This document shows, one piece after another, positions 1-10,216 of a stretch of 64,000 bases of DNA. The notes below the pieces were generated by a model. That model did no database searches and had not been told where the DNA came from. It saw only the letters and a list, made by a program, of their open reading frames with translations. Numbering within the stretch: position 1 is the first letter of the stretch; the number at the start of each line of letters is the position of its first letter. The stretch comes from Serripes groenlandicus (taxonomy: Eukaryota; Mollusca; Bivalvia; Cardiida; Cardiidae): contig JASEVX010000008.1 in NCBI GenBank assembly GCA_031761405.1, positions 42,139,241-42,203,240 on the forward strand. The letters are read 5' to 3'. The translations under genes were made by a program, and so were the position numbers.

Positions 1-342
1 CGTTAAGGCTGGTGCGCTCGTCTAATAATTACGTTAATGTTGTTGCACTCCTGTAATTATTACGTTAATGTTGGTGCGCTCGTTTAATAAAAATCGTTAA
101 GGTTGTTGCACTCCTGTAATAATTACGTTAATGTTGGTGCGCTCGTGTAATAATTACGTTACGGTTGGTGCGCTCGTTTAATAATTACGTTAAGGTTGTT
201 GCACTCCTGTAATAATTACGTTAATTTTGGTGCGCTCGTGTAATAATTACGTTAAGGTTGGTGTGCTCGTGTAATAATTACGTTAAGGTTGGTGCACTCG
301 TGTAATAATTACATTATGGTTGGTGCACTCGTGTGATAATTC
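1..342. repeat. 31-bp minisatellite, about 11 copies, cut by the window edge
   Basis: The unit is about 31 bp and reads roughly GTTGGTGCGCTCGTGTAATA followed by ATTACGTTAAG. Copies differ at a few positions (TTGCACTCC against TGCGCTCG, AAGG against AATG). The array begins at base 1, so its true length is unknown. It ends near the word GATAATTCG. Confidence 0.9.
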
Positions 343-799
343 GTAAAGATCGGTTTCCCTTGAGAAACGCTGTGAAAATCTTTTCAAATTAAGTTTTTTC
401 TAACGATTCTATGTTTTCGTTCAATCTATGTCACATAAATATGGGTTTAAAAGGTTAAAAAGTAAAGAAAATTCTTTAAAAGTACCAAGGTTTACATCTG
501 TTGTTTTCAATATTGTTATAACATGCCCACCAATAATACAGAGTAAATGAAGAACACTAAGTCTATGCCTGCATATAAATACGGTTAAAAAATCTACTAA
601 GTTACGCGTTTTCAATATTTTTATTTATTTTATTCAATCCTTTATTGGCAAACATGGACCAAGTATGTCTGTGTCTGTGGTCATTTACTGAGTGGAATAA
701 TATGGCCCAAACAAAAGTAAATAAATATATATCTATACAATATTTCAGACAAATAATCAACTAGAAATAGTATACCAAATAGAAATGGTACACAATAAG
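343..799. other. AT-rich sequence, nothing recognised
   Basis: No exon, repeat or element end was recognised here. Short open frames in this stretch have no family features. Confidence 0.5.
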
Positions 800-905
800 A
801 ATGGGTTCATAGCCTTGTTCTGGTTTGTTTACCAGGGGATCGTGAATAAATGAACTGTCGCCGTGATAAAACTGAAATAATATTGATAACGGCGTAAAAT
901 ACAAA
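800..905 (+). mobile_element. SINE-B 3' fragment
   Basis: The word GGTTTGTTTACCAGGGGATC followed by GTGAATAAATGA matches the body of the full SINE at 55366-55592. It then runs into a GATAAAACTGAAA and GGCGTAAAATAC tail shared with the SINE-A family. The tRNA-like head is absent. Confidence 0.6.
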
Positions 906-1145
906 CAAAACAACAACAACATTGATAATGCGAGCAAAATCGAAATTGACCTTAAAAAACGTACTGATATCGAACTGCGTCACTCAGCATATACCATTCG
1001 AGTGCAGTGTACCGAATGATGTATTCCAAGTCCGCGGCCAATTATTTTTTACTATGAATGTAAACCAAGGATCAGATGCTAATTACATGCCATTGCATAC
1101 ATGTACCTCTAAGCCTGTAATAATATTATTTTACTGTTCGTACAG

Positions 1146-1376
1146 ATATAGGTCCATTCGCCACAACAGTATCAGCCTTGTCCTGTCCTTCAATATTCCA
1201 AGAAGACATCGTTCTGATAGGCTCCTCTGGCACCGTAAACACGTACAAAATGCTGCATGTCAATGTGACAAAGGACGACGCCGTATCCATGTGTGCAGGT
1301 TTTGGTCTACACTTGCTCAAATTGAACCACGAAAACAAGATCCTAGACCTAGTAGAGTTCTTAGTGTTATGCTCAG
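1146..1376 (+). CDS. C-type-lectin-like gene, penultimate exon
   Basis: Acceptor TTCGTACAG ends at 1145 and donor GTAACT starts at 1377. The exon begins with the last two bases of a codon and ends with one base. It encodes the first half of the lectin fold, including SCPS and the helix with AVSMCAGFGLHLLKLN. Confidence 0.8.
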
Positions 1377-4300
1377 GTAACTTTGATTGTCTATGTGTGT
1401 ATGGGGTTTAGCGCCACTGTAAACGATTTTTCAGTTATGTCAATGCGATTCCTTGGTAAGTTATCAGTACTACTGGTCCATTTACCCTGAAAACAGCCAA
1501 CAAGTCGTAATGCTGTCTCCACAATCATGAGTGATATTGTGGAGAATCCCATCATTTTAAAGAATGTTGTACGACCCGGCCGGGTATCGAACCCGCGACC
1601 TCTCAAATCCGAGGCGGCCGTTCTACCACTACACCGCCGAGGCGATGTGCTCTGGTAACGATAAATATGTTCTGTTTATCATTATTCTGTTGTTAGCGAT
1701 GATGATTTGCAACTAGGTGAAGATCTTGGTCTAACTCGTGTGTTTTACCAATATCGGTTCGCACATTCAAACGATATCTGGTTGTTTAAAATGTTGTTCC
1801 ATATCTACACTGCTCAAATATTACTTAAACGTATGGATAAAAGATCAAAGAACCTTTTGTTAGTTAACTTATGTAGATTTAAAAAAAAAAAAAAAAGTTA
1901 AACAAGATGATCTACTGAACATACACTATTTATAATGCCAACATGTACCGTTTCCCACGCTCAAATGAAAAAGAAAAGCTATAAATCTATTTTTGGGACG
2001 GATGTAGACAGACTCAAACTAACAATAAAATTACTACGTTCCTAATAACACAGGCAGCTCCACCGAAATAAAGCTCCGCCAAAACAAATAGTTCCAAAGC
2101 GAAACAAATAGTTCAAAGCGGAGTAATTCCTTTAAGCTGAAATTTCCCCGGGTATATTTGCCACGTCCTTAAACCAAAGACAGTTACATTCAAATGTATA
2201 CTTTTACTGTCCTATGTTATAAGGTCATTGTGTTACGCCTGTGGAGTCACAGCTGCTTGTGTGACTTGATGGCGAACAAGGGAGATCCTGGTCAGGTTGC
2301 GCATGGCTTATATAAATATTAGCTAGTTAAAGGGACATGGACGTCGTTTTTGTACGACGTTGAAATACACTTGCCGCAAGGATTTACCGGGTGCATCAAT
2401 TAAAGTTCAGTTATAATTAAGTAACCTTATTGTGTCAAAGGTAGAAATTCCTTCAACTTATCCTTTCACTATTATATTTTCAACTCTATTCATCCATTAC
2501 ACTTTCATTTAGACACCCATTTTTGTAATAGGATAAACTCCTCATCATGAGCAATTTCGTCTTTTGGTATAATGTTTGATCACTATTCAATCAGTAAACT
2601 TTTATTTATAGAGGTTTATCAAAAAATGTAAACAGACTCGAACTGATCTGCTGTAGATTTGTAGCATATGGAAAAGGGCTTAGCCAAATGATAATTGATG
2701 AACCTTTGTCAAAATCAAATTTGTTTCAAAATACATTGGCTATATTAGCAGAACATCGATTCGAAGGCTCATATTTCTCTTCAATAGTAATGGTTTATTT
2801 TGACAGTGTGCATTTACATTTACATTTAGTATTTTGTTTCCATAGTTACCTATAAAGAAAATATCCTTGGACATAGATGTGTGTATATAGTGAACACTTT
2901 AAAATGTTCTTGTCCAAAAGTAAATGTTGATTTGAAACATTTTCGGCACAAATGTTTCTTGGTGACCTTTTTACAAATTAGCAAACTATTTCTTTTTCCT
3001 CCTTTAATGACCATCCATTCGGTTACATCCTGCATATTTACACGCTTAAATGTCCATACTGGCTTCTTCCCTGGTATGATTATCAATCACACCCAACACA
3101 CGAGCATTGCAACGTTGGCACTGTGTATAAAGGAATCTGGTCTTGATGTTGTTGTCATTGTCAATTAAAAAAATAAAATTAAACTGGATTAACTAAGTGA
3201 CTTACCTCATTATTGAGTGAAAGCATTCGTATTTAACAAACATATCGTGTGTACATACATACAACTGCCTGCCTGACCTTAAGTTACGAACTCCAACATA
3301 ACCGTCCATTATGGAGAACGGCAGAATTCCAAATATTCAACAAGAAGAGGTTCAATTAAAATTTAAAACCCGTATGAAAAGACCATACAATGATCTACAG
3401 AAATTGATCTCCGATGCGTAGCGTGGCATACGCTAGTACTCGTTCGAGTAAATAACCAGTTGGAAAAGAAAGCTCCAAAAAATAAAAAAGATAGAGCTTC
3501 GAAAGATGCAATAAAAACAATCGCGAACGGGGCATGGAGTATAATGTAGCTTCTTCCGAACTTAAATTCGGATACTTTTCTTATCTACTTTTAGTTCACA
3601 TCCACTAAAAGTTTAGTATGTTAAATGTAAAACAACTTGAAGCCATATGTGTTTACGTTGACAAACACGTTGAATATGCTGAACCTTTTCACAAAATGGT
3701 ACCTGATTTTTAGAGAGCTAAGCCATCATTTATCCATTGTTCCTGTTAACACAATTTTCTCTATAGGTGGTCCCGGAGACCAACCCCCCCAACCCCCCCC
3801 CCCCCCCCCCCCCGGAAAAAAGCAACCCAGTAAAACATGAATTCATCTTCAAAGTGGTCTCAGAAAATATATTTTCGCTTACATGTTTATTTTTTTCTTT
3901 ATATATAATCGGTAATTTAAAGCATGAACTACACATTGTTTATTTAGGTGTATATCGAGATACATTGCTATTCATGAACACCAAATTAGTCAAAATAGTG
4001 TCACTCGTTGAATATACCACTAGTGTAAATAATAACACTTTTGGTGATCGTCACTCTGTGAAAGTATGTCTCGATTTTATATACCGTAACAACAATTGTC
4101 CACCATGAAAATTGCTTTTTGTGAGTTCCTAATTACAATTCATTTAACAAATTTGAATATGCTTTTTTTTCTAGTTTACAATGAAGATTACTGGACGGAT
4201 GCATCATTACAGATCAATCAAACTGATATTACGTGGGTAAACTCCGATGGGAATTTATTTCCGGATACTCTGTGGTGCGGTGGGGCTTCCGGTGCTCTTC

Positions 4301-4398
4301 CTAACGAGCCGTGTGCAAGGATGGCTCATCAATGCGCGTATAAATTAAAGGATTACCCGTGTAATCTGCGCAGACCTTTGTCTGTTATTTGCGAATAG
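1146..4398 (+). CDS. C-type-lectin-like domain protein, two 3' exons (5' end not found)
   Basis: Two exons, 1146-1376 and 4175-4398, join in frame (a G left at the donor plus TT at the acceptor gives Val) and end at TAG 4396-4398. The joined product reads from IGPFATTVSALSCPS through YKMLHVNVTKDDAVSMCAGF, then YNEDYWTDASLQ, WVNSDGNLF, LWCGG and PLSVICE at the C terminus. This is the order of a C-type lectin fold: an early Cys, the alpha-helix Cys, a W-rich loop region, and a C-terminal ICE. The usual calcium and sugar ligands (EPN or QPD, and WND) are not visible; where WND is expected there is KLKDYPC. Carbohydrate binding by the classical mechanism is therefore unlikely. No signal peptide or start codon was found, so at least one upstream exon is missing or lies outside the window. 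The intron holds a SINE, a poly-C tract and an eroded MITE. Confidence 0.82.
1400..1643 (-). mobile_element. SINE-A, full-length tRNA-derived SINE
   Basis: Read on the minus strand it starts with a tRNA-like head: an A box (GGTGTAGTGGTAGAAC) near 1640 and a B box (GGGTTCGATACCC) near 1580. A conserved body follows (AAATGGACCAGTAGTACTG, then TTGACATAACTGAAAAATCG). It lies in the lectin intron. The head resembles a tRNA, but the attached body repeats at a dozen other places here, so it is a SINE and not a tRNA gene. Confidence 0.85.
1700..2444. other. Intronic sequence, nothing recognised
   Basis: The stretch includes an A16 run at 1881-1896 and a short repeated word AAACAAATAGTT at 2083-2113. 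No exon or element ends are visible. Confidence 0.4.
2445..2690. mobile_element. Eroded TTAA-MITE
   Basis: Spaced words of the MITE survive in order: CTTATCCTTTCACT, TATTTTCAACTCTATTCA, ATGAGCAATTTCGTCTTTTG, CTGCTGTAGATTTGT and CATATGGAAAAGGGCTTA. The terminal TTAA is lost. Confidence 0.5.
2691..3783. other. Lectin intron, nothing recognised
   Basis: No exon with lectin features, no repeat unit and no paired element ends were found in this stretch. Confidence 0.4.
3784..3813. repeat. Poly-C tract (G-rich on the minus strand)
   Basis: A run of C is interrupted twice by AA, with an uninterrupted run of about 21 C ending at 3813. The complementary strand is a long G tract that could form a G-quadruplex, and the C strand could form an i-motif. 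The length is prone to sequencing error. Confidence 0.85.
4175..4398 (+). CDS. C-type-lectin-like gene, last exon
   Basis: An eight-T pyrimidine tract and acceptor CTAG end at 4174. The exon starts with two bases completing a split Val codon and encodes YNEDYWTDASLQ through RRPLSVICE, then TAG. Confidence 0.85.
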
Positions 4399-4416
4399 AA
4401 TAGATACAAGCTGTAT

Positions 4417-4655
4417 TTACCCTTTCCCACATACAGACGCATCTCGAACCAATCACACCAGACGAATTTGAAAACTTTGTGACAATAGGAGAGATTGATC
4501 ATAAAGACCAATTTCTTCTTTTGCTACAATGTTTTCAATTCTTTTGAATAAGTATACATAAGCTTTCATTTAAAGAGATTTTCCATAATTTTGCATAGCT
4601 CTTTTCTCAGGCGTCTGCTTCAAATCTGTTGTATATGGGAAATCTTAAGCAAATG
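4417..4655. mobile_element. Diverged TTAA-MITE
   Basis: It opens TACCCTTTCCCACATACAGA and keeps TTTCTTCTTTTGCTACAATG in the middle, then GCGTCTGCTTCAAATCTG and ATATGGGAAATCTTAA at the end. It lies just 3' of the lectin stop codon. Confidence 0.7.
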
Positions 4656-4664
4656 AGGGGCTGA

Positions 4665-4810
4665 TTAACTATTTCCCACAAGCAGAAACAGTAGACGACT
4701 TCCGGAAACCTTGTTACAACATTTTTAAAAAAAACTGACATATTGAGCAATTTGTCCTTCTGATACAATGCTTCCAGCTCTTGTCAATTATCATACGTTC
4801 ACTAGAGATG
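4665..4810. mobile_element. TTAA-MITE remnant
   Basis: It shows TAACTATTTCCCACAAGCAG, GTAGACGACTT and GAGCAATTTGTCCTTCTG, then fades. Only about half an element remains. Confidence 0.5.
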
Positions 4811-4993
4811 TTCCATATATGCTGTGAAAGTCATCTGCTGCTGGTGTGTTGTCAGATTAGTGTTAGTCCAACTCATTTAGACTTTCGCTTGCTCGTTAAA
4901 TATCATTTGTCTAATTCCTCCGTTGCAATTATCCGACCGGCGCGATCGACGTCATCGTTATCACTGACAACTATTACATCGATAAAACAAAAG

Positions 4994-4999
4994 CATTTT
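4994..4999. repeat. Target-site duplication of the foldback element, left copy
   Basis: CATTTT here matches CATTTT at 7586-7591, immediately outside the terminal inverted repeats. Confidence 0.7.
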
Positions 5000-5040
5000 T
5001 ACGAAAGCCTATTAGGACCATCTGAGAAAAAAAATATAAC

Positions 5041-5567
5041 GTCAAGTCGTAATAACGCGAAAAAAGGCGTTATAATGCGAAAAAAGGCGAAATAACGCGA
5101 AACAAGGCATAATAACGCAAAGAAAAGGCGTAATAATGCGAAGTAAGGCGTAGTAACGCGAATAAAGGCATTATAACGCGAAACAAAAGGCGTAATAACG
5201 CGAAATTAAAGGCGTATTCACGCTAATAAAAAAGCGTTATAACGCGAAATAAAGGCGTAATAACGCGAAAATAAACGCGTAATAACGCGAAATAAAGGCG
5301 TAATAACGCTAATAAAAAGCGTGATAACGCGAAATAAAGGCGTAATAACGCGAAAATAAACGCGTATTAACGCGAAATAAAGGCGTAATAACGCTAATAA
5401 AAAGCGTTATAACGCGAAATAAAGGCGTAGTAACGCGAAAATAAACGCGTTATAACGCGAAATAAAGGCGTTATAACGCTAAACAAAGGCGTATTAATGC
5501 TAATAAAATGGCGTTATAACGCGGAAAAAAGGCGTAATAACGCGAAATAATGGCGTTATAACGCCTT
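5041..5567. repeat. 21-bp satellite, left arm
   Basis: About 25 units of roughly GGCGTAATAACGCGAAATAA, 21-22 bp each. Each unit contains the self-complementary word CGTTATAACG or CGTAATAACG. The inverse array sits at 7147-7540. Confidence 0.9.
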
Positions 5568-5604
5568 TTAGCAATATAAATATAAATCGATTACTGCTTT
5601 AAAG

Positions 5605-6790
5605 ACTCTTTTCAACCATGGATCTACGACCCAGATCAACCAATTCGCTATGTTTTTTCATTGGCTGAGCTACGATTTACGATCCAGATCGACCAACTCG
5701 CTATGTTTTTATATTGGCTCACCTACGATCTAAGACCCAGATCAACTAATTCGAATTTTTAATTCAGTGGCTGAGCTACTATCTAACACCCAGATCAAAC
5801 AATTTTCTATTTTTTTCAGTGGCTGAGCTACGATCTACGACCAAGATCAACCAATTAGCTATGTGTTTTGAGTGGTTGAACTACGATCTATGACCCGTAT
5901 CAACCAATTCGCTATGTTTTTTCATTGACTTAGCTACGATCTACGACCCAGATCAACCAACTAAGTATATTTTTTCATTGGCTGAGCTAAGATCTACGAG
6001 CCAGATCAGCCAATCCGCTATGTGATTTGAGTGGCTGACCTACAACCCAGACCAACCAATTCGCTATGTGTTTTGAGTGGTTGAGCTACGATTTACGACC
6101 CAGATCAGCCAATACGCCATGTGTTTTCATTAGCTGAGCTACGATATACGACCCAGATCAACCAATGCGCAATGTTTTTTTCATTAGCTGAGCTACGATC
6201 TACGACCCAGAACAACCAATTCGCTATGGGTTTTCAGTGGCTGAGCTACGATCTACGATCCAGATAACCAATTCGCTATGTTTTTACAATGGCTGAGCTA
6301 CGATCTACGACCGAAATCAACCAATTCGCAATGATTTTTTATTGGTTGAGCTACGATCTACGACCCAGATAAGCCACTTTTGTATGTTTTGTCAGTGACT
6401 AAGCTACGATCTACGACCGAGATCAACCAATTAGCTTAATATGTATTTTGCGTGGTTGAACTACGATCTACGATCCAGATCAACCTATACGCCATGTTTC
6501 TTCAATGGCTGAGCTACGATCTACGATCCAGATAACCAATTCGCTATGTTTTTACAATGGCTGAGCTACGATCTACGACCGAAATCAACCAATTCGCAAT
6601 GATTTTTTTATTGGTTGAGCTACGATCTACAACCCAGATAAGCCACTTTTGTATGTTTTGTCAGTGACTAAGCTACGATCTACGACCGAGATCAACCAAT
6701 TAGCTTAATATGTGTTTTGCGTGGTTGAACTACGATCTACGATCCAGATCAACCTATACGCCATGTTTCTTCAATGGCTGAGCTACGATC
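5605..6790. repeat. 53-bp satellite, left arm (about 22 units)
   Basis: The unit reads GAGCTACGATCTACGACCCA then GATCAACCAATTCGCTATGT and a T-rich spacer. A block of five units (6241-6508) is repeated almost exactly at 6509-6776, a 268-bp higher-order repeat. Confidence 0.9.
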
Positions 6791-6796
6791 TACGAA

Positions 6797-7100
6797 CATT
6801 GTGAATTGGTTGATTTCGGTCGTAGATCGTAGCTCAGCAATTGTAAAAAACATAGCGAATTGGTTGATCTGGGTCGTAGATCGTAGGTGAGCCAAAATAA
6901 AAACATAGCGAGTTGGTCGATCTGGGTCGTCGATTGTAGCTCAGCCACTGAGAAAAACATGGCGTATTGGGTGATCTGGGTCGTAGATCGTAGCTGAACC
7001 ACTCAAAAGACATAGCGAGTTGGTTAATCTGGGTCGTAAATCGTAGCTCAGCCAACGAAAAAACATAGCGAATTGGTTGATCTGGGTCGTAGATCCATGG
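6797..7100. repeat. 53-bp satellite, right arm in inverse orientation (about 6 units)
   Basis: It reads GAATTGGTTGATCTGGGTCG then TAGATCGTAGCTCAGCCA, the reverse complement of the left arm. It is about a quarter of the left arm's length, so the palindrome is asymmetric. The turn-around is near 6795. Confidence 0.9.
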
Positions 7101-7146
7101 TTGAAAAAGAGTCTTCAAAGCAGTAATCGATTTATATATATAGTTA

Positions 7147-7540
7147 AAAGGCGTTATAACGACTTTATTTCGCGTTATCACGCCTTTTTTCCGCGTTATA
7201 ACGCCCTTTTTCCGCGTTATTACGACTTTATTTTCGCGTTACTACGCCTTTCTTTCGCGTTATAACGCCTTTTATAAGCATTAATACGCCTTTGTTTAGC
7301 GTTATTACGCCTTTATTTTGCGTTATTACGCGTTTATTTTCGCGTTATTACGCCTTTATTTCGCGTCATAACGCTTTTTATTAGCGTTAATACGCCTTTA
7401 ATTTCACGTTTTTACGCATTTTTTTCGCGTTATAATGCCTTTATTCGCGTTACTACGCCTTACTTCGCATTATTACGCCTTTACTTTGCGTTATTATGCC
7501 TTGTTTCGCGTTACTTCGCCTTTTTTCGCATTATAACGAC
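7147..7540. repeat. 21-bp satellite, right arm in inverse orientation
   Basis: Units read TTTCGCGTTATAACGCCTTT, the reverse complement of the left array. The spacer between this array and the 53-bp array (AAAGAGTCTTCAAAGCAGTA with ATCGATTTATA) is the inverse of the spacer at 5569-5610. Confidence 0.9.
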
Positions 7541-7689
7541 TTTACGATATTTTTTTTTCTCAGATGGTCCTAACAGGCTTTCGTACATTTTTAACATTGA
7601 ATTGATCATAAAATATGTGCGGTTAACACTTAACCATTTAAATCCATGCAAATCCCATTTCTATCGACGAAACATTTGAATCGACCGCC

Positions 7690-7860
7690 ATTTTATTTTC
7701 TGGTAGGTTACCAGTACTACTGGTACATTTATCTTTACATCAGCAAGTCCGTCGTAATACTAACCCATAATGCTGATCGCCAAGGAGTGAATTAGTTCCT
7801 ACCATTTCTAAGATATTTGGTTTGACTCGGTCGAGGGTCGAACAAATACACCCAGGTATA
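7690..7860 (-). mobile_element. SINE-A, diverged
   Basis: The body words GGTTACCAGTACTACTGGTA, GTCCGTCGTAATACTAACC and GACTCGGTCGAGGGTCGAAC are present on the plus strand. The tRNA-like head is mostly lost. Confidence 0.65.
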
Positions 7861-8004
7861 CATTTCTCTGACTATTCACTACAAGTTGGATGCAGGAGCC
7901 TTCCTTATATAGCGATTGTGAGTAATCCGATTCACCCCCACCCCCTATTTTACATGCCGAATCCAGGTAGATTAGTTGGTAGCGATGCGGACTGTCAATC
8001 TACG

Positions 8005-8265
8005 GGGTAAAGTCAGGGTCAATGTCGCTGTTCTGTTACTGAAAGTAGAAAAACGGTTAAAACTGAAAATCTTTAGTTACGTTTGACATATTGTAACCAA
8101 ATTTTGTATGTAACAAGAGTTTATGGAGATCTTTCATGTGATTGCGTTTTGAACCCTAGGATCAAGGTCAATGTTACTAGAAATAGAAAAAACAGTTGAA
8201 ACTTAATTCTTTAGTTACAGTTCATTTATTATAACCAAACATGGTATGTAACTGTTCCTACAATG
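8005..8265. repeat. Two-unit direct repeat of about 155 bp
   Basis: GGGTCAATGTCGCTGTTCTG… and GGTCAATGTTACTAGAAATA… begin two related units. Both contain AAAACGGTT or AAAACAGTT, TTTAGTTAC, TATAACCAAA or TGTAACCAAA, and GTATGTAAC. The style resembles the internal arrays of the AGCTC elements below. Confidence 0.6.
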
Positions 8266-8269
8266 CAAA

Positions 8270-8822
8270 AATGTTTTCTACTGTGTCATATTTTAAGGAA
8301 ATATATATACCAACCAATGCTGAAATCCTTCTGTCAATCATTAAAAACCTGGTTTCGTCGCATTATGGCATTTCTTGTTTCCAGTTTAATTCAAATATTC
8401 AAACAATTAACAATGCAATTTTTAAATCAATAAGACGAAGTAAACGAGATGAGAGAGGTAGAGATGTAGCGACAGAGAGGACATATACATGCATTGTTTA
8501 CGTTTATATTCTACATGCAAATGCAAATGCAAAGATTATACCATCTTCGCTATAAAAACAGGCCATTACAGCAAGTATACAGGTGCGGTATGTGTACCTC
8601 TACCGCCTTCCCATTATATATATTGCCCATGTCACGCAAATACAACCTCCGAAGTTTTTAAATGAATGGCAATTACTACAAATCGTATACCTTTTGGTCA
8701 AAACTGTTCTCCGGAGACATCCATGTTGTTTAAACGTTTAAATTGCTAACTGCAGTTTTTCATTTTGAGATTTCCTTCAACGCAATTCATGCGGTGTTTT
8801 TTTTATAACAATTGGTCCTACA
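8270..8822. other. Nothing recognised
   Basis: Short open frames only. No exon, element end or repeat was recognised. Confidence 0.4.
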
Positions 8823-8827
8823 CAGTG

Positions 8828-8973
8828 TGCTTTATTTGATGGTTGATGGTAGATATAAAGTAATAACACTATATGAAAGGTATATGTTTATTCGGCCATT
8901 TACAGGTTCCGGAAGTAAGTGTTCGTATTACAAATAGTCTCACAATACTATTGAAAGTAGCATGAACACAGCA
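8828..8973 (-). repeat. 3' LTR of the Gypsy element
   Basis: On the minus strand it starts TGCTGTGTTCATGC and ends CAAATAAAGCA, so it has TG…CA ends and an AATAAA polyadenylation signal close to its end. It differs from 12271-12416 at one base seen (AATACTA against AACACTA). Confidence 0.9.
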
Positions 8974-8986
8974 TCTCTCCCCAACT
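8974..8986 (-). promoter_or_regulatory. Polypurine tract
   Basis: On the minus strand GTTGGGGAGAGA runs directly into the 3' LTR TGCTGTG. A purine run at this position primes plus-strand DNA synthesis in LTR elements. Confidence 0.75.
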
Positions 8987-9217
8987 TAGATAAAACTTTA
9001 AATAAAGTTATTAAATCAAAATCAATTCAACTGATTACATAATCATTCAATCATAGTTTAACATAGTATCAATTAATAATGATATTTCTTAATAGATTTA
9101 AAATATTTATGGAATACGTGTTGTGAACATAACTGTTAGTTTAGCAATTATCAACATTGTCTCTACACTCGGAGACTGTTCTGATAAGTAATCCCATTGA
9201 AACTTGAAACCATGAAT

Positions 9218-9354
9218 GAATGAATGAATGTATATTGTTTTATGGCGCATCGACAGCTAAGGTCATTTAGCGCGCATTTTTAATTGTTTTATTATTCATG
9301 TTCCCTGGGTGAACAAACCAGTACTAGGCTAGAAAATGTGCCTTGCCCAAGGGC
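9218..9354 (-). mobile_element. SINE-B, 5'-truncated, nested in the LTR element
   Basis: The insert is flanked by the perfect 15-bp duplication CTTGAAACCATGAAT (9203-9217 and 9355-9369). On the minus strand it runs from GGGCAAGGCACATTTTCTAG to an ATTC repeat tail. The duplication and simple-repeat tail indicate LINE-type target-primed insertion after the LTR element arrived. Confidence 0.9.
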
Positions 9355-9748
9355 CTTGAAACCATGAATCACAGCGTCATACTATAAACATTCCATTCGT
9401 TTGTAGGTGTTATGTTGTTCTAGTGTTCTACAGTTCATACAAAATACACTTTGCGAATAGTTCGTTCTGAGTTCCCTATAAATAGTTAGCATGTAAACTT
9501 GCGAGTTTGAATAATTAATGAAAATAAACCAAATATGAATCATATCAAATTATAGATGTTTATTTAAGAAATTGCTTCTTATTAGTTCCATGTATTTTGT
9601 TGTAAACTTAAGGTTTATAAAAGTTAATAGATTTTCACATTTAAACTATTTGTACTTATATAAAACTCGTTCAACATATCATTTGATATGTAGGTTTCAA
9701 AAAGGGATTATTGTGCCCTTTCTAAACGTCTTGAAACCTTTACACACT

Positions 9749-10216
9749 TTACGTTACATAATCTCCCAGATATGCTGGTGTTCGTCTTTCCCTCACTGGT
9801 CTATTCGGTGTATTTTGACCACTATCGTCTTTCTGGTCAAAGTTCATTTGATCGTTTATTTGATCCTCAATTTCGTCATCATGTTCCACATTATCCTCCC
9901 TAAAAGGTTTTAATGTTGACGTAACCTTTTTCATGTACGGTGAGTTCCTTGTGACCTGATGTTTGGAGTTTTCTGCAGTTATCATAGGTCCCTTAACGTC
10001 CGTAACTTGGTAAGGTATTGGTTTATATTTTGTTGTTGATTTTGAAGAACTTTCGTTTTGCAAGAGCACCTTGTCCCCAACAGGTATATTACGTTTTCTC
10101 GTGTGAAGTTTGTTATCTTCATAACATTTGGTGTGTGATTTTGACCGATCGTCGTTGCTTCTTGCTAATACGTCAATTTGTTTATCCTGCCCTGTTTGTT
10201 TAACGACTTCTGGCAA
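9749..10216 (-). pseudogene. Gypsy integrase C-terminal region
   Basis: The frame encodes a basic region with RKRNIPVGDKVLLQNE and TKYKPIPYQVTDVKG, like the C-terminal GPY/F-type domain of Gypsy integrases, followed by an acidic tail and RPVRERRTPAYLGDYVT. It is in a different frame from the upstream integrase part. Confidence 0.75.

Larger units (their letters stand above)
5000..7585. mobile_element. Foldback-type element built of nested inverted satellites
   Basis: The element is 2,586 bp. It starts TACGAAAGCC and ends GGCTTTCGTA, a perfect 10-bp inverted repeat that extends with few mismatches to about 49 bp (…TAGGACCATCTGAG plus an A run). It is flanked by the 6-bp direct repeat CATTTT at 4994-4999 and 7586-7591. 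Inside are a 21-bp satellite arm, an AT-rich spacer, and a 53-bp satellite arm. The right half then repeats the same three parts in inverse order and orientation. No transposase-like frame is visible. Known foldback elements (Drosophila FB, Galileo, sea urchin TU) also have long terminal inverted repeats made of tandem repeats; that comparison is structural only. Confidence 0.85.

Noticed and set aside
922..1380. 152-codon frame overlapping the lectin exon
   Set aside because: It crosses the exon acceptor in a different frame and has no lectin features; the lectin frame is supported by splice sites and the second exon.
1574..1640. Possible tRNA gene with A and B boxes on the minus strand
   Set aside because: The same head plus a fixed 170-bp body recurs throughout the window, so it is the head of a SINE.
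1881..1896. A16 run as a processed-pseudogene or SINE tail
   Set aside because: No recognisable gene or SINE body lies directly upstream and no target duplication was found.
5041..5567. CRISPR-like regular repeat array
   Set aside because: There are no unique spacers; units are contiguous and the context is eukaryotic.
6790..7181. Open frames with DPDQPIRYVF-like repeats
   Set aside because: Translation of the 53-bp foldback satellite; frames shift between units.
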